From: CAZHMN01 sp964533705
GTDB taxonomy: Bacteria; Electryoneota; B3-LCP
NCBI GenBank assembly: GCA_964533705.1
Contig: CAZHMN010000054.1
Location: 1 to 20,141, forward strand
DNA: 20,141 nucleotides
Direction: 5' to 3'
The position numbers were made by a program, and so were the translations under genes. Shown here piece by piece: positions 1-5,938 of the stretch (position 1 is its first letter; the number at the start of each line of letters is the position of its first letter). The notes beneath the pieces are model-generated. The model was not told the origin of the DNA. It saw nothing but the letters and a program-made list of their open reading frames with translations, and ran no database searches.

Positions 1-607
1 CAATACACGGGCTGTGGTCTGGATCGGGTAGCCAGAGGCCACCGTGGTAACTACCTACAATGGACTGAAGGTGGAAATCACCGGCTCCCAGATCAACGAA
101 TTCGGGATAAACCTGTATGTTACCTATGCCTGTAACCCCCGGCTCAAGATTAAAAATATTATTGTAGGAAACGTTAATGTTGTAGTTTTGAAAACATGAA
201 CAGCCAAGCGACGATAGGCTGTAAACAATATTATTAGTAGCAATACCCGATCCAGTTATGACTACTCCATCTGTGGGATTACCCCAAAGTACAACTGTAT
301 TGTTCATAAAAAGTCCATCATAGTGAATGAAGCTATCAAAAGATCCCCAGCCAGCCTCCTCTATCCCTTCAACTACATTGTTTACTATATCTCCATTGAA
401 ATTATAGATCGCATGGGGACACGCATGGTAATTTTGAGATTCTACGTTGAAATGATTGCTTTCTAGGATTCCACTGCATTGGAATACTGCATACGCCTGG
501 TTATCTGAACTGCTATTACCACCTAATGTCGTTGACCAAAGTTCAAAGTAGTTGTCCTTGAAATACCCCTCACTATTTTTAAGTCCATAGCAAATAGGAA
601 TGGGCAT
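1..607 (-). CDS. C-terminal part of secreted beta-helix protein (frameshifted, cut by window edge)
   Basis: This open frame runs from an internal ATG at 607 to the left edge without a stop. It is the +1-shifted continuation of the upstream signal-peptide fragment (579-1247). The translation is rich in N, Y, F and short beta-strand-like repeats ('DNYFELWS', 'MNNTVVLW', 'SYNNIFNL'), as in right-handed parallel beta-helix surface proteins. It ends with 'GDFHLQS' and 'SPCI', where such proteins usually have a 'DFHLQSxSPCIDAG' block just before a C-terminal sorting domain, so the missing end probably lies just beyond base 1. Initiation at 607 is unlikely to be natural because no good ribosome binding site is seen. 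I read it as the second half of one broken gene. Ligand or function is unknown. Confidence 0.6.
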   Translation of the reverse strand, partial: MPIPICYGLKNSEGYFKDNYFELWSTTLGGNSSSDNQAYAVFQCSGILESNHFNVESQNYHACPHAIYNFNGDIVNNVVEGIEEAGWGSFDSFIHYDGLFMNNTVVLWGNPTDGVVITGSGIATNNIVYSLSSLGCSCFQNYNINVSYNNIFNLEPGVTGIGNIQVYPEFVDLGAGDFHLQSIVGSYHGGLWLPDPDHSPCI

Positions 608-1247
608 AATAAAAACCGTAATTATGGAAAGCGTATGATTTCGACACAATATAATTGCCTTCCAAAGTCAAATATTGTCCACCATCAATGCAAATAGCCA
701 AAGCACTCACATCCTGACCCGGACTATATCCGTATGCCGTAGTATATGTTTCTAAATAACAATCTCTAAAGATGCATTCGTAGACATTATTATCAACATA
801 GATACCATAGCAGTAACTACCTGACATATCATCATGATCAGCTGCCTTTATCTTGGAATTCGCAAAGATGATTCCATTTCTATAAATATTAATTCTTTCG
901 CCAAAATACCCAATAACAGAATATTGTACATCAGATACCCCCTCATCGTAGAAATTCATACTTCCCCACTTTTCGATATTGGCGTGAGATGCAATGTAAA
1001 CTGAATCTCCGAGCACACCATTTACTATAATCGATCCGTAAATATCAAAATTATATACATCCAAAAAACAAAGATGTACGCCAGAATTCATGACAAGGGT
1101 ATCACTACTAGGAATCCAGATGTCTCCTATTGCATGATAGGGATTCCCTGATGACGTCCACACCCCCGACACCGGCCCGGAGACGTCGGTTGCATTCGTC
1201 AGGTTAAAGGAGATCAAAACGAGTAGAATGAGAATAATGCGCTTCAT
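579..1247 (-). CDS. Secreted beta-helix-type surface protein, N-terminal part (premature stop)
   Basis: This fragment of 222 aa begins with a clear signal peptide (MKRIILILLVLISFNLTNA), then a beta-rich region ('GDIWIPSSDTLVMNSGVHLCF', 'DIYGSIIVNGVLGDSVYIAS') like the entry strands of right-handed beta-helix proteins of FCB bacteria. I chose the ATG at 1247 because GAGGA lies 8 nt upstream; an in-frame ATG at 1262 would add MRIII before the signal peptide. The frame stops at 579 (TAA). The next frame reads on with matching composition to the left edge, so one base too many or too few near the run of five A at 611-615 would explain the break. Removing one T on the coding strand gives a continuous protein through 'NYGF-IMPIPICYGLKNSEG'. 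It could be a real pseudogene, phase variation or an assembly error. Likely exported; function unknown. Confidence 0.65.
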   Translation of the reverse strand: MKRIILILLVLISFNLTNATDVSGPVSGVWTSSGNPYHAIGDIWIPSSDTLVMNSGVHLCFLDVYNFDIYGSIIVNGVLGDSVYIASHANIEKWGSMNFYDEGVSDVQYSVIGYFGERINIYRNGIIFANSKIKAADHDDMSGSYCYGIYVDNNVYECIFRDCYLETYTTAYGYSPGQDVSALAICIDGGQYLTLEGNYIVSKSYAFHNYGFYYAHSYLLWT

Positions 1248-1285
1248 GATAATAATCCTCATTTGATGATAAACATATTTTTGGA

Positions 1286-1314
1286 AATATAACTAATTCT
1301 GACATCTTTGTCAA
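1286..1314 (-). promoter_or_regulatory. Predicted sigma-70-type promoter of the beta-helix gene
   Basis: On the minus strand, TTGACA (1314-1309) and TATATT (1291-1286) are separated by exactly 17 nt. The predicted start site near 1279 leaves a leader of about 32 nt before the ATG at 1247. It faces away from the groESL promoter, whose -35 lies about 55 bp to the right. Confidence 0.7.
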
Positions 1315-1368
1315 TACCCTTTGTGTAAAAACCCAAAATTTTTTGTTAAAAATTTCCCCAAATCCCTC

Positions 1369-1397
1369 TTGACAAAGCGGTGTTTTTTATTTATATT
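1369..1397 (+). promoter_or_regulatory. groESL promoter
   Basis: TTGACA (1369-1374) and TATATT (1392-1397) are separated by 17 nt, a near-consensus vegetative promoter. The start site is expected at about 1404, a few bases before the CIRCE operator. A repressor bound there would cover the initial transcribed region. Confidence 0.8.
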
Positions 1398-1408
1398 TAT
1401 CGGAACTT

Positions 1409-1435
1409 TTAGCACTCTTTTGGAGTGAGTGCTAA
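1409..1435 (+). promoter_or_regulatory. CIRCE operator (HrcA binding site)
   Basis: TTAGCACTC (1409-1417), nine bases, then GAGTGCTAA (1427-1435): a perfect match to the CIRCE inverted repeat. CIRCE is the known operator of the heat-shock repressor HrcA, whose activity depends on GroEL. It lies between the promoter and groES, so heat-inducible negative feedback by HrcA is expected. hrcA itself is not in the window. Confidence 0.96.
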
Positions 1436-1476
1436 CAAAACCGGTACACAAATATCAAAATAATTGGAGGTTAGGT

Positions 1477-1776
1477 ATGAGCACTGGAATTAAACCCGTG
1501 GACGAGCGCGTTTTAGTCGAGCCTTTGGAGGCTGAAGAGCGCAAGGTCGGCGGTATCATCATCCCCGACACCGCCAAAGAGCGTCCTCAGATGGGTAAGG
1601 TCATCGCCCTGGGCGACGACGTGCCCAAAAAGGACGGCGGTAAAGTCCTGTCAGAACTCCTGAAAGTCGGCGACAAGGTCATCTACGCCAAGTACGGCGG
1701 CACCGAAGTCAAACACGACGACAAGGAGTATCTGATCGTTTCCCGCAGCGACATTCTTGCTGTGGTTAGCAATTAA
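1477..1776 (+). CDS. groS: Co-chaperonin GroES (Cpn10)
   Basis: This is a 99-aa GroES, the lid of the GroEL folding chamber, acting as a heptamer in the cytoplasm. It starts 'KPVDERVLVEP' as the family does, has the mobile-loop GroEL-binding segment 'VGGIIIP' at about residues 24-30, and has the C-terminal 'GTEVKHDDKEYLIV..DILAVV' block. I chose the ATG at 1477 because GGAGG lies 6 nt upstream (1466-1470) and the protein then has the usual length. A GTG at 1429 in the same frame lies inside the CIRCE operator and would add 16 unconserved residues, so I reject it. groEL follows after 36 bp in the same transcript, under the CIRCE-controlled promoter. Confidence 0.97.
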   Translation: MSTGIKPVDERVLVEPLEAEERKVGGIIIPDTAKERPQMGKVIALGDDVPKKDGGKVLSELLKVGDKVIYAKYGGTEVKHDDKEYLIVSRSDILAVVSN

Positions 1777-1812
1777 TTAGAATCCATCCAAAAAATAAAG
1801 AGGAATGCAAAT

Positions 1813-3441
1813 ATGGCAGCAAAACTGATAGAATTCAATACCGACGCCAGAACCGGCATGAAGAAAGGCGTGGACACTCTGGCGGAAGCGGTCAAGGTGA
1901 CCCTGGGCCCCCGGGGCCGCAACGTGGTCATTGATAAGAAATTCGGCGCCCCGACCGTCACCAAGGACGGCGTAACCGTGGCTAAGGAGATCGAACTGGA
2001 GGATCCCATCGAGAACATGGGCGCCCAGATGGTGCGTGAAGTTGCCACCAAGACCTCGGACCAGGCCGGTGACGGCACCACCACCGCTACGTTGCTGGCT
2101 CAGTGCATTCTGCGTGAAGGCATGCGCAACGTCACCGCCGGAGCCAACCCCATGGATCTGAAACGCGGCATTGAGAAGGGCGTCGCCAAGGTCATCGAGC
2201 ACATGAAGACCATCAGCAAGGAGATTACCTCGAAGGAAGAGATCGCCCAAGTAGCCGCCATTTCGGCCAACAATGACGAGTCGATCGGCGAACTGATCGC
2301 CGACGCCATGGACAAGGTCGGCAAGGACGGCGTCATCACCGTCGAAGAGGCCAAGTCCATCGAAACGACGCTGGAAGTGGTCGAGGGTATGCAGTTCGAC
2401 CGCGGCTACGTCTCGCCTTACTTCGTCACCAATCCGGATGACATGGAGACCATCCTGGAAAATCCCAAGATCCTGATCCACGACAAAAAAATCTCCACCA
2501 TGAAGGATCTGTTACCCGTCCTGGAAAAAGTGGCACAGACCGGATCTTCCATGCTGATCATCGCCGAGGACATCGAAGGTGAAGCGCTGGCTACATTGGT
2601 GGTCAACAAGTTGCGCGGCACCCTGAAAGTCGCGGCGGTTAAGGCTCCCGGCTTCGGCGACCGCCGCAAAGCCATGCTGGAAGACATCGCCATCTTAACC
2701 GGCGGTCGGGTGATCTCAGAAGAGGCCGGTTTCAAGCTGGAGAACGCTGTGCTCAGCGATCTCGGCTCTGCCAAGACCGTCACCATCGACAAGGACAACA
2801 CCACCATTGTCGAAGGAGCCGGTAAATCCGAAGACATCAAGGGCCGGGTGGCTCAGATTAAGAAGCAAATCGAAAACACCACGTCGGACTACGACCGGGA
2901 AAAATTGCAGGAACGTCTGGCCAAGCTGGCCGGCGGCGTCGCAGTCTTGAAGATCGGAGCGGCGACCGAAGTTGAAATGAAGGAGAAGAAAGCCCGCGTC
3001 GAGGACGCTTTGCATGCCACCCGTGCCGCGGTTGAAGAAGGCATCGTTCCCGGCGGCGGAGTGGCTCTGCTGCGCTGCATCCCCGCGCTGGATGATCTCA
3101 AACTGGATGGCGACCAGGCCATCGGCGTGAATATCTTAAAGCGCGTGTTAGAAGAACCCATCCGCCAGATCGTCAATAACGCCGGCTGGGAAGGTTCCGT
3201 CGTGGTCCAGAAGGTAAAAGAGAACGATGGAGCCTACGGCTTCAACGCTCGCGCTGAGGAGTATGAAGACCTGGTCAAGGCGGGCGTCATTGATCCGACC
3301 AAGGTCACCCGTACAGCGTTGGAAAATGCTTCTTCCGTGGCATCGCTGTTACTGATGACCGAGGCAGTGGTTTACGAGAAGCCGGAAGAGGAGAAAGCTC
3401 CTGCCATGCCCCCCGGCGGCATGGGAGGTGGGATGTATTAA
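1813..3441 (+). CDS. groL: Chaperonin GroEL (Cpn60)
   Basis: This is a full-length 542-aa chaperonin, the ATP-driven folding chamber for cytoplasmic proteins. Family signatures are visible: 'LGPRGRNVV' at about 31-39, the catalytic 'GDGTTT' at 86-91 (Asp87), 'VVEGMQFDRGY' in the apical/intermediate region, 'AAVEEGIVPGGG' near residue 405-420, and a C-terminal 'GGMGGGMY' tail as in typical GGM-repeat tails. AAAGAGGA lies 8 nt before the ATG. It is the second gene of the groES-groEL operon and is followed 36 bp later by a strong intrinsic terminator. Nothing about the protein is unusual. The DNA is more GC-rich than the AT-rich beta-helix gene to its left, as expected of a core gene. Confidence 0.98.
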   Translation: MAAKLIEFNTDARTGMKKGVDTLAEAVKVTLGPRGRNVVIDKKFGAPTVTKDGVTVAKEIELEDPIENMGAQMVREVATKTSDQAGDGTTTATLLAQCILREGMRNVTAGANPMDLKRGIEKGVAKVIEHMKTISKEITSKEEIAQVAAISANNDESIGELIADAMDKVGKDGVITVEEAKSIETTLEVVEGMQFDRGYVSPYFVTNPDDMETILENPKILIHDKKISTMKDLLPVLEKVAQTGSSMLIIAEDIEGEALATLVVNKLRGTLKVAAVKAPGFGDRRKAMLEDIAILTGGRVISEEAGFKLENAVLSDLGSAKTVTIDKDNTTIVEGAGKSEDIKGRVAQIKKQIENTTSDYDREKLQERLAKLAGGVAVLKIGAATEVEMKEKKARVEDALHATRAAVEEGIVPGGGVALLRCIPALDDLKLDGDQAIGVNILKRVLEEPIRQIVNNAGWEGSVVVQKVKENDGAYGFNARAEEYEDLVKAGVIDPTKVTRTALENASSVASLLLMTEAVVYEKPEEEKAPAMPPGGMGGGMY

Positions 3442-3476
3442 AAGAGAAGTCAGAATACAGAATTCAGTAGACAGAA
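3442..3476 (+). repeat. Short array with 7-nt period after groEL
   Basis: Between the groEL stop and the terminator stem, five successive heptamers can be read: AAGAGAA, GTCAGAA, TACAGAA, TTCAGTA, GACAGAA (consensus NNCAGAA). The array fills the whole space up to the hairpin. It is non-coding. Its role, if any, is unknown. Confidence 0.6.
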
Positions 3477-3504
3477 GGGGCGACCCACTGGGTCGCCCTT
3501 TTTT
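3476..3504 (+). terminator. groESL intrinsic terminator
   Basis: A perfect 9-bp stem GGGCGACCC/GGGTCGCCC (3478-3486 and 3490-3498) with a 3-nt loop is followed by six T. It lies about 35 bp after the groEL stop. Confidence 0.93.
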
Positions 3505-3636
3505 ATTCTACCACCGTAGTTGGCGTCGTTCACGTTGCCACCAGGAATCGCTGCGCTTCAATCCTGGCGGGAACCTAACCTATAAGGGACGGTTTCGCCG
3601 CACACCTGGCGATGATATCATCATGGTGCCCGAACG

Positions 3637-3664
3637 AAAACCGCCGAGTACGGAGACTCGGCGG
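3637..3664 (-). terminator. Intrinsic terminator of the RACo-like gene
   Basis: A perfect 9-bp stem (CCGCCGAGT at 3641-3649, ACTCGGCGG at 3656-3664) has a 6-nt loop. Read on the minus strand it is followed by TTTT (3640-3637). It lies 65 bp beyond the stop codon at 3729. The groESL terminator lies on the other side, so the convergent transcripts are each closed. The rest of 3505-3636 contains no gene I can support. Confidence 0.75.
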
Positions 3665-3728
3665 CACATTTAACCTGCCTCATTTTGTTAGGGTTTGATG
3701 AATCTCGTAAGAGCCCTACGGCAAACCC

Positions 3729-5633
3729 CTACGGACTTTTGACCGAAGGAAACAACGAACCGTCGGTATGCGGCAGGAAGAGGGCGGCCATGAATTCGTC
3801 CATGTAGCCGGGCCAGGAGGAGAGTTCAAAGTAGGTAATCCTGCGAGCGATTTCGTGCAGTTCATCCCAGAGTTGACGGGAAAGCAGCGTCAATCCCGCC
3901 CCGCGCAGCGACCCGTTGCCGATGTATTCAAAACGGTCGCGAGGCAGGTCGGGCAGCATTCCGATACGGATGGCGTTTTCGATGTCCAGATGCTTCCCGA
4001 AGCTACCGGCGATCACCACCCTTTCAATGGCAGCGGTTTCCAATCCCACCCCTTTCAGCAGCGTCTGGATACCGGCGAAGATGGCTCCCTTGGTGCGGAT
4101 CAGATTATCGAGATCGGCGTCGGTGATGACGATGTCGCCCCTGCCACCGGTCGCCGCGCCGTTCACCAGCAGCATCTCCGCCCTGCGTCCGGCCTTGCGG
4201 ATGCGCTCTGGATCGGCGTCCGGGTTCAACTTGCCCCTCGCCGTGATGCGGTTGGTGGCACGCAGCTCCGCCAGCAGGTCAATTAATCCCGACCCGCAGA
4301 TACCTTTGGGAATGCCACCACCGATAATTCTGTAGGTTAGCTTGCCCGAATCGTGGTCCGTCCTCACCTGGTCAATGCCACCGGGTAAGGCTCTCATGCC
4401 ACATTTGACGCCGGTGCCTTCAAAGGCTGGCCCGGCCGAGCAGGCGCAGGCGGTCAGCCAGTCTTCATTCCCCAGCGCTATCTCGCCATTGGTGCCGAGA
4501 TCCACGTACAGCGTCAGCTTTTTAGATCGGTGCACGCCTGCCGCCAAAAGACCTGCCGTAATATCGCCTCCTACGTAGCTGGCGACAGAAGGAGCCATAA
4601 ACACAGGGGATTGGGGAAATATATCCAATCCGATTTCAGCGGCGCGAAGAATCGGAAAATGCGTTACTGTGGGGACGTAGGGTTCTTCTCTGATGGTCTT
4701 AGGATCGAGTCCCAGAAAGAGGTGCTGCATGGTAGTGTTGCCCGCCACAACAGCCGCCGTGATGCTGTCTCGATCGGATTTAGCCTCTTCGCCTAATCTC
4801 TTCAACAAACCTGCAACGGTTCCCAGAACCAGGGTGCGCAGTTCTTCCAATCCTCCCGCTTTTGATGCGTAGATGATGCGGTGAATGACGTCTCCCCCGC
4901 AGGAGATCTGAGCGTTGAAGTCGCTCGCTTCCGCCAAGACGTCGCCGCTCTCCAGGTCAATCAACCGGGCGAAGAGCGTGGTCGTGCCCACGTCCAATGC
5001 CAGACCGACTTCGCGAACGTTCTCGCCCCTGGTTTCAATCTTTAATATTTCGGGGAGGCGATTGGAAAGGAATAATGTCGCGTCGACGAGGCCGTTATTT
5101 CGGCGAAGGGATGAGGAGAGAGCTCGAAGCAGGTCAACACCGGCATCGTAAGGGCCTGCTATATTTGTTTTCTCCAGCGCGGTCTGAACTCTTTCAAAGT
5201 CGGATGAGTTACTTTCCATTGTTGGAGGTGGCACAACAATGGAAATCCGCTTCACCGCCGGGTCAATGACGAGGCCCCGCGCCTGGATCTCCTGCCCCGG
5301 CCGTTCTCCCGGTGAACGTTCAGACTCAATAGCATCAGGTGAAAAGGAATATTCCGAATCTTCAGGAACTTCGACGACGAGATCCTCGGTTACCCGAGCC
5401 AGGCAAGCCAGAATATAGTCTTCTTCCCTCTCCTTCGCCGTCAGGTTAGGCTCTCCAGTGAGGAAAACGTCTCCTGAAACCAGGCGCACTATGCAACTGC
5501 GGCAGGTGCCCTGGCCGCCGCATTCGCTTTGCAGAACGTACCCGGCTCGCCGGGCGACTTCCAACAGGGAGGCCCCCTCCTCAACTTCAATGTCAACCTT
5601 ATTCGGAAGGAAGCGCACTACCGGATTCTTCAT
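3729..5633 (-). CDS. RACo-type ferredoxin/ASKHA ATPase (reductive activator of corrinoid proteins)
   Basis: This protein of 634 aa matches the DUF4445/RACo family, ATPases that reduce inactivated Co(II) corrinoid proteins or corrinoid methyltransferases back to Co(I). Residues 1-95 form a [2Fe-2S] ferredoxin domain with C38-x5-C44-x2-C47 and C77. After a linker and middle domain, an ASKHA (acetate/sugar kinase-Hsp70-actin) fold begins at about 208 with phosphate-1 motif 'LALDVGTTT' (211-219), 'VVAGNTTMQHL' (295-305), 'YVDLGTNGEIALG' (376-388), 'ICGSGLIDLL' (445-454) and 'VVIAGSFGKHLD' (539-550). All parts expected for activity are present; it appears cytoplasmic. No corrinoid protein or methyltransferase is adjacent, so its client cannot be named. 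The start has only a modest upstream GGAT. It has its own promoter and a long leader. Confidence 0.88.
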   Translation of the reverse strand: MKNPVVRFLPNKVDIEVEEGASLLEVARRAGYVLQSECGGQGTCRSCIVRLVSGDVFLTGEPNLTAKEREEDYILACLARVTEDLVVEVPEDSEYSFSPDAIESERSPGERPGQEIQARGLVIDPAVKRISIVVPPPTMESNSSDFERVQTALEKTNIAGPYDAGVDLLRALSSSLRRNNGLVDATLFLSNRLPEILKIETRGENVREVGLALDVGTTTLFARLIDLESGDVLAEASDFNAQISCGGDVIHRIIYASKAGGLEELRTLVLGTVAGLLKRLGEEAKSDRDSITAAVVAGNTTMQHLFLGLDPKTIREEPYVPTVTHFPILRAAEIGLDIFPQSPVFMAPSVASYVGGDITAGLLAAGVHRSKKLTLYVDLGTNGEIALGNEDWLTACACSAGPAFEGTGVKCGMRALPGGIDQVRTDHDSGKLTYRIIGGGIPKGICGSGLIDLLAELRATNRITARGKLNPDADPERIRKAGRRAEMLLVNGAATGGRGDIVITDADLDNLIRTKGAIFAGIQTLLKGVGLETAAIERVVIAGSFGKHLDIENAIRIGMLPDLPRDRFEYIGNGSLRGAGLTLLSRQLWDELHEIARRITYFELSSWPGYMDEFMAALFLPHTDGSLFPSVKSP

Positions 5634-5685
5634 GCTGCATCCAAAATAATAATACGCTGATATTGACTCTCATTGCCCCGCTACC

Positions 5686-5730
5686 GTGCCACACCAACAG
5701 TGTGGCATTCTCAATAGAATATGGTGGCAC
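5686..5730 (-). promoter_or_regulatory. Competing hairpins in the RACo-like leader
   Basis: On the minus strand the segment GTGTGGCAC (5694-5686) can pair in two mutually exclusive ways. One is with TGCCACAC (5707-5700), giving a perfect 8-bp stem and 5-nt loop. The other is with GTGCCAC (5730-5724), giving a 7-bp stem that encloses a small ATTCT/AGAAT hairpin. No T-tract follows, so it is not a simple terminator. It could be an RNA switch or a DNA operator built on GTGGCAC repeats. Confidence 0.4.
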
Positions 5731-5868
5731 GCATAAACTTGAGTATTGGACTGCGCGACCGGACAATACAACTGATCCGTCTGCCCACGCAGACATCCAC
5801 CTGGTCATAGCGCTAAAACGGTGCCTTGTGCTATTGTTTATAATGCCTTTATCTGGAATTTTAGGGAT

Positions 5869-5897
5869 AATATAGGCAGGATAAGCGCTAATTGCAA
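5869..5897 (-). promoter_or_regulatory. Predicted promoter of the RACo-like gene
   Basis: TTGCAA (5897-5892) and TATATT (5874-5869) are separated by 17 nt on the minus strand. The start is expected near 5862, giving a leader of about 230 nt. The -35 is weaker than at neighbouring genes. Confidence 0.5.
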
Positions 5898-5938
5898 GCA
5901 AAAAGGTGAGGCATATAAATGATCTGTCAGAGGAAAGC

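Larger units (their letters stand above)
5634..5938. other. Gene-free interval upstream of the RACo-like gene
   Basis: These 305 bp between the histidine kinase stop and the RACo-like start contain a minus-strand promoter (5869-5897) and a structured leader of about 230 nt. A 100-codon minus-strand frame from 5901 overlaps the RACo start and resembles no protein I know, so I treat the interval as untranslated. Besides the competing hairpins near 5686-5730, the leader has a small stem GTCTGC-GTGG-GCAGAC around 5778-5793. I could not match it to a cobalamin, SAM, SAH or c-di-GMP riboswitch consensus. Confidence 0.6.

Noticed and set aside
1777..2481. 234-codon minus-strand frame inside groEL
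   Set aside because: It is a shadow of the high-GC groEL reading frame; the protein is low complexity and unrelated to any family I recognise.
3535..3580. Imperfect inverted repeat CCAGGA/TCCTGG between the two terminators
   Set aside because: Only 6 bp pair and there is no second copy in the window, so it cannot be called a mobile element or a regulatory site.
5673..5693. TGGCACG followed by GGGGCA on the minus strand before the RACo-like gene, as a possible sigma-54 promoter
   Set aside because: The gap between GG and GC is 12 nt, while sigma-54 promoters require 10. It also overlaps the competing hairpins.
5599..5901. 100-codon minus-strand frame upstream of and overlapping the RACo-like gene
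   Set aside because: Its composition is unlike known proteins, it overlaps the start of a strongly supported gene in another frame, and it covers the predicted promoter and leader.
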